From NCBI GenBank assembly GCA_965205225.1, contig CBDBFZ010000003.1:186001-250000 (forward strand): DNA of 64,000 nt. Reading direction: 5' to 3'. The stretch is from Litorimonas sp965205225 (GTDB taxonomy: Bacteria; Pseudomonadota; Alphaproteobacteria; Caulobacterales; Maricaulaceae). Positions 52,429 to 61,200 of this stretch are shown here, in pieces. A model generated the notes under the pieces. The model worked only from the letters and a program-made list of their open reading frames with translations, was not told the DNA's origin and made no database searches. Within the stretch, counting starts at the first letter, position 1, and every line of letters starts with the position of its first letter. The translations under genes were made by a program, and so were the position numbers.

Positions 52429-55086
52429 ATGATCAAGACACGCTCACTGCTCGCGACATCGACTGCCACTCTGGCACTGCTCGCTGCACCTACCGCCTAT
52501 GCCCAAGATAACTTCGAAGATGAAGTGATCATCACCGCCACGAAACGCAAGACAACACTTCAGGACACACCTGTTTCCGTAACTGTCACTTCTGAGGACG
52601 TGATCGAAAAAGCCCAAATCCTCGACATTAAAGACTTGCAGTCGGTTGTTCCAACCTTCCGCGTTTCACAGTTACAAAATTCGGCAAACTCGACACTAAT
52701 CATTCGCGGCTTCGGTAATGGCGGTAATAATATCGGTATCGAGCCATCCGTTGGTCTCTTCATTGATGATGTCTACCGTTCGCGCGCTGCTGCACAGATC
52801 GTCGATCTTCCAAACCTGCAACGTGTCGAGATTCTGTCCGGGCCACAATCGACACTCTTTGGTAAAAACGCCTTGGCCGGTGTTGTCAGTGTTGTGACTA
52901 ACGAACCGAGCTTCGATACAGAAGGTTATATTGAAGGTGGCTACGGCAACTATAATCTGATCTATGCCAAAGCCTATATTACTGGCGCGATCAGCGATAA
53001 TGTCGCTATCAGCTTGGGCGGCGGCATTCAGAAACGCGATGGTTATTTCGAAGAAGCGCCGGGAACAATGGGTGGTGAGTTCAACGATCTGGATCGCTTC
53101 AATATCCGGGCACAAGCCCTCTGGACCCCGTCTGATGATTTCTCTGCTCGTTTGATTCTGGATCGCTCTACGATTGACGAAAATTGCTGTGGCACGACAA
53201 CGGTGATCACGGGCCCAACTGTCCCGATCATTCAAGCGCTTGGCGGAACATTACCGGGCCTTGATGATGTTTTCGGTCGTGACACGACCGTAAACCGTGC
53301 AACGGCAAATGACATTGATGACCAAGGTGTTTCATTGCAGCTGGAAAAAGATCTGGACTGGATGGGGGGCGTCAACTTCACATCAATCACATCCTACCGT
53401 CAGAATAATTCGTCCTATAATAGTGATAGTGACTTCACCTCCTTGATTCTTCTGGATGATGTCTTCCAAGATGTTGAAATCGATACATTCACTCAGGAAT
53501 TCCGCTTGGCATCAACCGGTACGGGCCCGCTGAGCTGGCTCGTCGGTGGGTTTTATTTTGACGAATCCATTGATCAGAATTCTGGCCTGGAATATGGCGC
53601 TGACCTACGTGGATATATTGATGCATTGGGTTCGGCGGGTGCCACCTTAGTCCTTGGTCCAACGGTGTCGCCCTTGTTCGGTATCGAACAAATTTTGGGT
53701 TTCACCCCTGGAACATTCTTTAATGATAATATCGCCACAGACGAAAATTTTGCGCAAAAGAACGAATCTTTCTCGCTTTTCGCCAACTTTGATTATGAAG
53801 TGTTGGATCGGTTAACCCTGACAGTTGGCGGGTCATATGTGGAAGATGAGAAGAATGTCAGTGCATCAACAACGAATAATGATATCTTCAGTGATCTGAC
53901 GCTCACGGGCGCGCAAGGTACGACTGTCATTGCGACTGGTTTATTCCTCAATGGCAATGCCGCGGCGGGTATTCCGTCATTCCAGCAAGCTCTGGGAATT
54001 CCGTTCTCGCCAGCGGCTCTTGGCGCTGCGGCTGCGGGTCAGTTTGGTGCTGCGGCGGCAGGTTATGTCGGCCTGGTGCAAGCAGGTGCTGCGGCAGCTG
54101 CGGCTGATCCAAATGGCCCGCTGGCAGCATTATTGCCCTTACAATTCCAACCGCAATTCCTTTCCTTCCCGAATTCAGTCGAAGATGGACGGACCAAGGA
54201 TGATGATTTCACATACACAGTGAAGGCAGCCTATGAAGTCAGCGACAATCTTAATGTCTACGCTTCAACCTCAACTGGCTTCAAATCATCGTCTTGGAAT
54301 CTGACTAGGGATACTCGCCCATCCTTGTCGAGTGGCGCTGCACTTCAAAGCGCGGGGCTTTTGCCAAATAACTATAATGTTGCTACAGGTCGTAACTTCG
54401 GGACCCGCTTCGCAGGCCCGGAAGAAGCAACCGTTTACGAACTGGGTCTGAAGGCGCGTTTTGAATGGGGTGCCATCAACATTGCTGTTTTCGACCAGAC
54501 GATTAAAGGATTCCAGTCGACCATTTTCCAGGGCACGGGCTTTGTTCTCGCCAATGCTGGATCGCAGTCGACACAGGGCATCGAATTTAACACAACTCTT
54601 AAGCCTATGGATGGTCTGACGCTCGGCGTTTCGGGTATCCTTCAAGACCCCGTTTATGACGATTATCGGGGTGCCCCTGTTGTCACGGGTGGACCACTGG
54701 ATCTTGCGGACGGTGTTGCTGACGGTAGTGGTGACCTCTCAGGGGCTCAGCCTGCAGGTATCAACGAAGTGTCTCTGTCTTTCTCTGGCCAGTACGAATT
54801 CGAACTGTCTGACTCGATCGGGGCCTTCATCCGCGCCGACTATCAGTATGAAGACGAAATCCAGGTCGTGGACAATATCCCAACCGTTCTCCGGGACACA
54901 AGTTTCGTAAATGTAGCTATGGGTATCAGCCTTGAAAGTGGTTTGGATATCCGGTTCTGGGGTCGGAACATCTTTGACCATGAAACTCTGACCAGCGCCT
55001 TCCCAGGTGTTGTTCAGGCGGGAACGGTCAGTTCCTATCCAAACCAGCCACGCACTTATGGTGTGAGCCTGCGTAAAAACTTCTAA
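52429..55086 (+). CDS. TonB-dependent receptor
   Basis: Outer-membrane energised importer of 885 residues. The start at 52429 gives a clean signal peptide (MIKTRSLLATSTATLALL...AYAQ). The frame is open to a GTG at 52399, which would add ten polar residues. A TonB-box-like DEVIITATKR is followed by the plug domain (PVSVTVTSEDVIEKAQI, IRGFGNGGNNIGIEPSVGLFIDDVYRS, VEILSGPQSTLFGKNALAGVVSVVT) and a beta-barrel ending in aromatic NF. An Ala/Gly-rich low-complexity insertion (about residues 520-570) is unusual. Substrate unknown; the adjacent beta-oxidation operon suggests lipids or hydrophobic compounds, as inference. Confidence 0.92.
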   Translation: MIKTRSLLATSTATLALLAAPTAYAQDNFEDEVIITATKRKTTLQDTPVSVTVTSEDVIEKAQILDIKDLQSVVPTFRVSQLQNSANSTLIIRGFGNGGNNIGIEPSVGLFIDDVYRSRAAAQIVDLPNLQRVEILSGPQSTLFGKNALAGVVSVVTNEPSFDTEGYIEGGYGNYNLIYAKAYITGAISDNVAISLGGGIQKRDGYFEEAPGTMGGEFNDLDRFNIRAQALWTPSDDFSARLILDRSTIDENCCGTTTVITGPTVPIIQALGGTLPGLDDVFGRDTTVNRATANDIDDQGVSLQLEKDLDWMGGVNFTSITSYRQNNSSYNSDSDFTSLILLDDVFQDVEIDTFTQEFRLASTGTGPLSWLVGGFYFDESIDQNSGLEYGADLRGYIDALGSAGATLVLGPTVSPLFGIEQILGFTPGTFFNDNIATDENFAQKNESFSLFANFDYEVLDRLTLTVGGSYVEDEKNVSASTTNNDIFSDLTLTGAQGTTVIATGLFLNGNAAAGIPSFQQALGIPFSPAALGAAAAGQFGAAAAGYVGLVQAGAAAAAADPNGPLAALLPLQFQPQFLSFPNSVEDGRTKDDDFTYTVKAAYEVSDNLNVYASTSTGFKSSSWNLTRDTRPSLSSGAALQSAGLLPNNYNVATGRNFGTRFAGPEEATVYELGLKARFEWGAINIAVFDQTIKGFQSTIFQGTGFVLANAGSQSTQGIEFNTTLKPMDGLTLGVSGILQDPVYDDYRGAPVVTGGPLDLADGVADGSGDLSGAQPAGINEVSLSFSGQYEFELSDSIGAFIRADYQYEDEIQVVDNIPTVLRDTSFVNVAMGISLESGLDIRFWGRNIFDHETLTSAFPGVVQAGTVSSYPNQPRTYGVSLRKNF

Positions 55087-55118
55087 GCGTAAACACGGGT
55101 TCTAAGCGTAAACACGGG
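55081..55118. repeat. Perfect 2 x 19 bp tandem duplication over the receptor stop codon
   Basis: TTCTAAGCGTAAACACGGG occurs twice without a gap. The first copy contains the last codon (Phe) and the TAA stop of the receptor gene. Confidence 0.95.
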
Positions 55119-55170
55119 GGAGGCGGATCGACAGCCGGCACAAGCCAGCGCGATCCGTTTCAAGGGGAGG

Positions 55171-55200
55171 AGGGCCATCCGGAAGGAGGTGGCCCTTTTT
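55171..55200 (+). terminator. Rho-independent terminator after the TonB-dependent receptor
   Basis: AGGGCCA (55171-55177) pairs with TGGCCCT (55190-55196), with a 12-base loop, and the T run extends to 55200. Confidence 0.85.
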
Positions 55201-55595
55201 ATGGCTGATCGTCAATCGCATGGGATGTTTATGTTTCTCAGTATTCTGCGCCCTTATGATGGGTTACGCTCTGCCTTGCCGCCACCTGCCTACCCCGCCA
55301 GAGCCTCTCTTCTTTCATTGAGTGTATATCCTACCGCTATTTTGTCCGTTCTTGCAAGGTCGTATCGGGTACCGCCTGAACGCGCGGGCAAAGGACATTA
55401 TGGTCGGGGCCAATTTGCCTGATCCGGGGACCCGGCCTTCTGTTTTTGGGTTGACATTGTCACGCCGGGCGGCAATTTGAGCAGAATTGCCTCGCGCGAC
55501 ATCGTCAGCGCGTTTAGAACGCGCCCGTGAACGGCGCTGCGGATGTCATCGGCAGCGATGGCTTTGAGTCAGAATGTCGAAAGGAAATCAAGACC
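55201..55595. other. Intergenic region before giant gene 2, no gene seen
   Basis: Nothing convincing on either strand. Short open frames at 55189-55422 have no family resemblance. AGGA about 10 bases before 55596 is the likely ribosome binding site of giant gene 2. Confidence 0.5.
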
Positions 55596-58500
55596 ATGTT
55601 CAAGATCATGCCAACCTTATCACAGGAAACCCGGACCGGGGTAGACACTGACGGGGACGGCACTCCCGACCGGTTCGATGTCGACACTGACGGGGACGGC
55701 ATCCTCGACCGGAGGGAGTTCGACACCAACCAAGACGGTACCTTCAACCGGATTGAGTATCTGGATGCGGCCGGTCGCTGGGAGCGGGTGGAACTGGATT
55801 TGGACGATGACGGCACCATCGACCGGATCTCTCACTACGCGTTTGACAGTAACGGCAACCGGCGCGTGACCCGGAGGGACGTCGACCTGGACGATGATGG
55901 GAATATCGACCGGACGGTCCACCTGAATGCGGATGGTCTCTTGGAACGGGTGGAACTGGATGCGGACGATGACGGCTTCATCGACCGGATCACTCACTAC
56001 GCGTTTGACAGTGACGGCAACCGGCGCGTGACCCGGAGGGACGTCGACCTGGACGATGATGGGAATATCGACCGGACGGTCCACCTGAATGCGGATGGTC
56101 TCTTGGAACGGGTGGAACTGGATGCGGACGATGACGGCTTCATCGACCGGATCACTCACTACGCGTTTGACAGTGACGGCAACCGGCGCGTGACCCGGAG
56201 GGAGGTCGACCTGAACGATGACGGCACGATCGACCGGAGCGAGGCCTACATCTATGACGGGGCCAACCGAGCCCGGATCGATTTCGACCTGGACAATGAC
56301 GGCAATATCGACCGGACGGTCCGCCTGAATGCGGAGGGTCGCTGGGAGCGGGTGGAATGGGATAACAACGATGATGGCACGATCGACCGGACGGTTCACC
56401 GGAATACGGACGGCAGCAACACCCTGAATCGGACCGATTTCGACGACGATGGTGACGGCACAACCGACCGGAGCGAGTTCTACACTCAAAATACGGACAA
56501 TGACCGGAACCGGACCAATTTCGACGATGACGCGGACGGCACGATCGACCGGTCCGAGGATTATAGCTATATTGCCCGTCTTCTTACCCGGACCGACTTC
56601 GACGACGATGAAGACGGCACAACCGACCGGAACGAGACCTACACATATAACATCGCTGGCGATCTGACCCGGACCAACTTCGATGACGACAATGACGGCA
56701 CGATCGACCGGTCCGAGGACTATGTCTATTTCAGGGGCATGCTGAGCCAGACCGATTTCGACGACGATGAAGACGGCACAACCGACCGGAGCGAGGACTA
56801 CATTTACGACGCGAATGACAGGCTGTTCCAGACCAATTTCGATGACGACAATGACGACATGATCGACCGGATCGAGACCTACACATATGATGGGAATGGC
56901 CGGGTGAGCCAGGCCAGTTTCGACGATGACGCGGACGGCACGGTCGACCGGAGCGAGACCTACACATATGATGGGAATGGCCGGGTGAGCCAGACCAGTT
57001 TCGACGACAATAATAATGGCACGGTCAACCGGAGTGAGGCCTACACATATTATGGGAACGGCCGGGTGAGCCAGACCGGCTTCGACGACAATAATGACGG
57101 CACGGTCGACCGGAGCGAGAGCTACACATATGATGCGAATGGCAGGGTGAGCCAGACCGGCTTTGACGGTGATGTTGACGGCACGATCGATCGGATCGAG
57201 CGCGCCCTCTCCAGCCTGGACGGCACGAACGGCTTTACCCTGACCGGCATCGCCATGACTGACAATTTCGGTCGTTCCGTCTCGTCGGCGGGGGATGTCA
57301 ATGGCGATGGATATGATGATTTGATCATCGGGGCCTTTGGGGCCGACCCGAATGGGGCCGGTTCGGGTGAGACCTATATCGTCTATGGCGGGGCGAGCGC
57401 GCCGGGCACAGACGGCGTGCCGGATCTGTCGAGGCTGGCGCTGGACGGCAATGGCTTCACACTCGCCGGGATCAGCGAACTTGACGATTCCGGTATCTCC
57501 GTCTCGTCTGCAGGGGATGTCAATGGCGACGGTTATGATGATCTGATCATCGGGGCCCAATCAGTTGGCACTATACAGGGTGAATATGATCGGTTCCCTG
57601 GGCCCGGCGAGGCCTATGTCGTCTATGGCGGAGCGACGGGCGCAGATCTCACGCTGGATCGATCCACGCTGGACGGCGCGCGCGGCTTTGCCCTGACCGG
57701 GATCAGCGCGGATGACGAGTTCGGCTTTTCCGTATCGTCGGCAGGGGATGTCAATGGCGACGGTTATAATGATCTGATCATCGGGGCCAATGGGGTCGGC
57801 AGTTCTGCCGGCGCAACCTATGTCGTCTATGGCGGGGCCAGTGCGCCGGGCACGAATGGCGTGCTGGATATATCGATGCTGGACGGGACGAACGGCTTTA
57901 CCCTGACCGGGATCGACGCGGACGACTATTCCGGCAGGTCCGTCTCGTCTGCGGGGGATGTCAATGGCGACGGTTATGATGATCTGATCATCGGGGCCTA
58001 CGGGGCCGACCTGAATGGGAACGATGATGCCGGCGAGACCTATGTCATCTATGGCGGGGCGAGCGCGCCGGGCATAGGGGGCGTGCTGGAACTGTCCGAT
58101 CTGGACGGGACGAACGGCTTTACCCTCACCGGGAGCGTCAGGAATAACCATGTCGGCTTTTCCGTATCGTCGGCAGGGGATGTCAATGGCGACGGTTATG
58201 ATGATCTGATCATCGGGGCCGATGGAAACGATCCGGGTGGGGAAATCCGGGCCGGCGAGGCCTTTATCGTCTATGGCGGGGCGAGCGCGCCGGGCACGAA
58301 TGGCGTGCTGGATCTGTCGACGCTGGACGGGACCAACGGCTTCATCCTGACCGGGATCGACGGGTTTGACCGTGTCGGCGATTCCGTCTCGTCGGCGGGG
58401 GATGTCAATGGCGATGGCTATGATGATCTGATCATCGGGGCCCAGGATGCCGACCCGAATGGGAACAGTTCGGCCGGCGAGACCTATGTGGTCTATGGCG

Positions 58501-59627
58501 GGGCGAGCGCGCCGGGCACAGGGGGCGTGCTGGATCTCGGGGCGCTGGACGGCAGTAACGGCTTCATCCTGACCGGGATTGACGCGGCTGACAATGCCGG
58601 TATTTCCGTGTCGTCGGCGGGGGATATCAATGGCGACGGTTATGATGATCTGATCATCGGGGCCAGTGGGGCCGACCCGAATGGGGACAATTCGGGCGAG
58701 AGCTATGTGATCTATGGCGGGGCGACGGGGACGGAAAGCCTGACGCCGGTCACAGCATCAGGCACGGCGGCTGCCGATAATTTCACCGGCAATGCCGGCG
58801 ATGACAGTTTTACCGCGATTGCCACGGATGATGTGGTGCGCGGCGGGGCCGGCGATGATACTATCAGCGTCACCGCTCTTGACTTTGCGGCGATTGATGG
58901 CGGCACGGGCCAGGACAGCTTGGTGCTGGACGGGGCTGGCCTGTCGCTTGATCTGACGGGCGCAGGCCATGCTTGCGTGGATAGTGTCGAACTGTTTGAC
59001 CTGTCCGGCACGGGGGCCAACAGCCTGGTGCTGGACGCGCTGGCCGTGTTCGGCGTCACGGAAGAGCGCGAGGGCGGGGTGGCGAGCCTCGACGTGCTGG
59101 GGGATGCGGATGACAGGGTTGATCTGAGCGGCAGTAACTTTGCCCTGACCGGGACGGCGACGGAGGACGGCGTCACCTATAATGTCTATAGGGACGGCAA
59201 TGCGGAAGTGCGCGTAGAGGATGGGGTCACCGTCACCCTCGCTGCTGCGGGGGCGCAAAGCGCCGAGTCCAAGATTGACATCAGGATCGATCCCGTGGCT
59301 GACCCCAGAACTGACCCCGGGACCGGAACGATCAGGCTGGACAACCCACTCATGAATAATGATCTATGGAATAATGATCTATGGGACGATTTATGGGCGG
59401 ACGGGGTCAAGAGCCCGGATCAGCCGGTTCATATAGACGAGGATGCTATCCTCATTCCGCTTTCAGACCCGCTTTCTTTCGGTTCACTCGCATCAGGCCC
59501 GCTTCCGGGTCCGTGGGGGGATCTGCTATACTGGCCCGGGCTCGAAAGCCATCCGGCGATGCAGAATGATCTCGCCATGATCCTGCCGGAGATGGAGATT
59601 GTCACCGCAGATATGGAAGGCTTCTAA
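55596..59627 (+). CDS. Giant repeat protein 2: DxDGTxDR/YD-like repeats, FG-GAP propeller, RTX-like C-terminus
   Basis: 1343 residues from MFKIMPTLSQETRTGVDTDGDG, preceded by AGGA. An upstream ATG at 55527 is in frame but has no counterpart in the paralogue. It has the same plan as giant protein 1 without the cadherin-like domains: 21 DxDGTxDR units (residues 13-545), many followed by YTYDxNGRVSQT; seven FG-GAP units (SSAGDVNGDGYDDLIIGA) with calcium-type DxNxDGxxD loops; an RTX-like GNAGDD/GGAGDDT segment; and a C-terminal 150 residues nearly identical to protein 1. No Sec signal peptide, so C-terminal type I export is inferred. Directly followed by the TIGR03032-type gene, 32 bases on. Confidence 0.85.
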   Translation: MFKIMPTLSQETRTGVDTDGDGTPDRFDVDTDGDGILDRREFDTNQDGTFNRIEYLDAAGRWERVELDLDDDGTIDRISHYAFDSNGNRRVTRRDVDLDDDGNIDRTVHLNADGLLERVELDADDDGFIDRITHYAFDSDGNRRVTRRDVDLDDDGNIDRTVHLNADGLLERVELDADDDGFIDRITHYAFDSDGNRRVTRREVDLNDDGTIDRSEAYIYDGANRARIDFDLDNDGNIDRTVRLNAEGRWERVEWDNNDDGTIDRTVHRNTDGSNTLNRTDFDDDGDGTTDRSEFYTQNTDNDRNRTNFDDDADGTIDRSEDYSYIARLLTRTDFDDDEDGTTDRNETYTYNIAGDLTRTNFDDDNDGTIDRSEDYVYFRGMLSQTDFDDDEDGTTDRSEDYIYDANDRLFQTNFDDDNDDMIDRIETYTYDGNGRVSQASFDDDADGTVDRSETYTYDGNGRVSQTSFDDNNNGTVNRSEAYTYYGNGRVSQTGFDDNNDGTVDRSESYTYDANGRVSQTGFDGDVDGTIDRIERALSSLDGTNGFTLTGIAMTDNFGRSVSSAGDVNGDGYDDLIIGAFGADPNGAGSGETYIVYGGASAPGTDGVPDLSRLALDGNGFTLAGISELDDSGISVSSAGDVNGDGYDDLIIGAQSVGTIQGEYDRFPGPGEAYVVYGGATGADLTLDRSTLDGARGFALTGISADDEFGFSVSSAGDVNGDGYNDLIIGANGVGSSAGATYVVYGGASAPGTNGVLDISMLDGTNGFTLTGIDADDYSGRSVSSAGDVNGDGYDDLIIGAYGADLNGNDDAGETYVIYGGASAPGIGGVLELSDLDGTNGFTLTGSVRNNHVGFSVSSAGDVNGDGYDDLIIGADGNDPGGEIRAGEAFIVYGGASAPGTNGVLDLSTLDGTNGFILTGIDGFDRVGDSVSSAGDVNGDGYDDLIIGAQDADPNGNSSAGETYVVYGGASAPGTGGVLDLGALDGSNGFILTGIDAADNAGISVSSAGDINGDGYDDLIIGASGADPNGDNSGESYVIYGGATGTESLTPVTASGTAAADNFTGNAGDDSFTAIATDDVVRGGAGDDTISVTALDFAAIDGGTGQDSLVLDGAGLSLDLTGAGHACVDSVELFDLSGTGANSLVLDALAVFGVTEEREGGVASLDVLGDADDRVDLSGSNFALTGTATEDGVTYNVYRDGNAEVRVEDGVTVTLAAAGAQSAESKIDIRIDPVADPRTDPGTGTIRLDNPLMNNDLWNNDLWDDLWADGVKSPDQPVHIDEDAILIPLSDPLSFGSLASGPLPGPWGDLLYWPGLESHPAMQNDLAMILPEMEIVTADMEGF
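55878..56201. repeat. Perfect 2 x 162 bp tandem repeat inside giant gene 2
   Basis: Two identical 54-codon units (DVDLDDDGNIDRTVHL... to ...GNRRVTRR) follow one another at 55878-56039 and 56040-56201. I find them the same base for base except where the next unit begins, which points to recent expansion by unequal crossing over or slippage. Confidence 0.85.
59355..59384. repeat. Perfect 2 x 15 bp tandem repeat near the end of giant gene 2
   Basis: AATAATGATCTATGG x2 (NNDLW x2). The paralogue has three copies. Confidence 0.95.
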
Positions 59628-59659
59628 CCAGTGGGCCGGACCGGACCCGGGACAAGATC

Positions 59660-60760
59660 ATGACCGAGACTGAGACCAAGATAGAGCCGGAAACCGTGCC
59701 TGCCGGACAGACCGAGGTGAAGTTCGGGGTCGATCTGTCACGCGGTTTCACCGAGTGGCTGGCAACGAAACGGCTCAGCCTTGCCATTACCACCTATCAG
59801 GTCGGCAAGCTGATCCTGTTCGGCCTGGACGAAGAGGGCAAGCTGTGGAGCTATAACCGTAATATCGGCCGCTGCCTGGGCCTGTGTGTCGATGGCGACG
59901 GTTTCTGGGTCACAAGCGACGCGCAGCTGATCCGGTTCGACAATCTGCTGCCGCCGGGTCAGACAGGTCAGGACAGTACGGATGCGCTCTACGCGCCGCG
60001 CGTCTCCTATTTTACCGGGGATCTTGATATACATGATGTCGCCCAGCCCGCCGAGGGCCTGCCACTCTTCGTCAATACACTGTTCAACTGCGTGGCGCGA
60101 CCCAGCCTGTTGCACAGTTTCGAGCCGGTCTGGCGACCGGACTTCATCTCCCGGTTCGTTGCGGAAGACCGGTGTCATCTGAACGGTATGGCCATGCGTG
60201 ATGGTCGGCTGAAATATGTAACAGCCGTGAGCAGGAGCGACGTTTTCGATGGATGGCGCGACAAGCGCACTGATGGCGGTGTGGTGATTGATGTCGACAC
60301 GAATGACATACTCTGCTCAGGCCTGTCCATGCCGCACTCGCCGCGCTGGCATGGGGATCGGCTGTGGTTGCATAATAGCGGTACAGGGGAATTCGGCCAT
60401 GTCGATATGGAGACAGGCCGGTTTGTTCCGGTCGCCTTCTGTCCCGGCTATCTGCGCGGGCTTGATATTTTCGACGAGACCATAGCCGTTGTCGGTCTCT
60501 CCCTGTCACGTGGCAATAAGACATTTTCCGACCTTCCGATCAGCGAAAAAATGAACGGGGCCGGGATCAGTGCACGACGCGGACTCTATTTCATCGACCT
60601 GCAGAGCGGCACGATCATTCATTCCATGACATTTGAAGGCGTGGTCACGGAACTTTATGATGTTGCAATCCTGCCCGGCGTGCGCAAACCCGCCCTGATC
60701 GGGCCATCCTCGCCAGAACTGAAAAGAACGCTATCAGTGCCTGACATGGGTGATAGCTGA
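59660..60760 (+). CDS. TIGR03032 family protein
   Basis: 366 residues without a signal peptide. After about 25 charged residues it shows the family pattern: GFTEWLATKRLSLAITTYQVGKLIL, then YFTGDLDIHDVA, LPLFVNTLFNCVA, RCHLNGMAMRDGRLKYVTAVSRSDV..GWRDKRTDGGVV, GLSMPHSPRWHGDRLWLHNSGTGEFG and CPGYLRGLDI. The Asp/His/Trp-rich repeats suggest a beta-propeller. No function is established for the family as far as I know. It sits 32 bases after giant gene 2, and the stump of a second copy follows giant gene 1, so the two gene types were duplicated as a unit and may work together, for example in maturation or sensing of the exported protein (inference). Confidence 0.8.
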   Translation: MTETETKIEPETVPAGQTEVKFGVDLSRGFTEWLATKRLSLAITTYQVGKLILFGLDEEGKLWSYNRNIGRCLGLCVDGDGFWVTSDAQLIRFDNLLPPGQTGQDSTDALYAPRVSYFTGDLDIHDVAQPAEGLPLFVNTLFNCVARPSLLHSFEPVWRPDFISRFVAEDRCHLNGMAMRDGRLKYVTAVSRSDVFDGWRDKRTDGGVVIDVDTNDILCSGLSMPHSPRWHGDRLWLHNSGTGEFGHVDMETGRFVPVAFCPGYLRGLDIFDETIAVVGLSLSRGNKTFSDLPISEKMNGAGISARRGLYFIDLQSGTIIHSMTFEGVVTELYDVAILPGVRKPALIGPSSPELKRTLSVPDMGDS

Positions 60761-60776
60761 CTGGGTGATAGCTGAC
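60747..60776. repeat. Perfect 2 x 15 bp tandem duplication over the TIGR03032 stop codon
   Basis: TGGGTGATAGCTGAC occurs twice without a gap. The first copy contains the final codons and the TGA stop. Confidence 0.95.
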
Positions 60777-60793
60777 ATGATATCTACAATCTA

Positions 60794-60867
60794 GGTCGTA
60801 GTGAAGAATCAAGCATTTGAGCTAGATATTGATAGCGGCGATATAGACGAAGCCCCTATAGTTTTGA
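60794..60867 (-). mobile_element. Right-end remnant of IS-A
   Basis: GGTCGTAGTGAAGAATCAAGC and the following 50 bases match the inverted complement of the right end of IS-A copy 2 (last transposase codons and terminal repeat) with a few changes. It sits after TA (60792-60793) and is cut at about 60867. Confidence 0.8.
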
Positions 60868-60870
60868 CTA

Positions 60871-61080
60871 GGCTCAGATCCTATTGATTTGCTTTGAGGT
60901 GCCGTTTCTGATGTGTAGTGTTGAGGAGTTCATGCTGCCAACGGAGCGGTGCCATGAATGATCTGTCTTTATCGTCCGAGGTCCAGACTTTGGCGGTCCC
61001 AAAGTCTGTTTCAACGATGAGGCGTCCGGGCACTATCCTATCCACACTTGTCATTGGAAGGCTGTGATTGAGTGCATGTT
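60871..61080. mobile_element. IS5-type remnant with GGCTCAG end
   Basis: Starts after TA (60869-60870) with GGCTCAGATCCTATTGATTTG, the same end as the remnant at 8355. A possible trace of a transposase end (HWKAVIECMFRR) is read near 61040-61080. The remainder is degenerate. Confidence 0.55.
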
Positions 61081-61085
61081 TAGGC

Positions 61086-61130
61086 GCCCCTGTTGTCCTG
61101 GCCCCTGTTGTCCTGGCCCCTGTTGTCCTG
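61086..61130. repeat. Perfect 3 x 15 bp tandem repeat
   Basis: GCCCCTGTTGTCCTG occurs three times without a gap in the region between IS debris and the CBM-like gene. Confidence 0.95.
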
Positions 61131-61200
61131 GCATCTGGCCGTTGGCATCCCGGAAACATCCATAATAAGCGGATCTGTGATAAAAATCGTCCCCGGGGCG

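Noticed and set aside
55620..57560. Minus-strand open frame of 646 codons opposite giant gene 2
   Set aside because: Same reason: a shadow of the repetitive coding strand, rich in alternating I/V, D and P/G patterns.
43359..59627. YD-like repeats considered as Rhs polymorphic toxins
   Set aside because: There is no Rhs core motif, no variable C-terminal toxin (the two C-termini are nearly identical) and no immunity gene. FG-GAP and RTX-like parts fit exported adhesins better.
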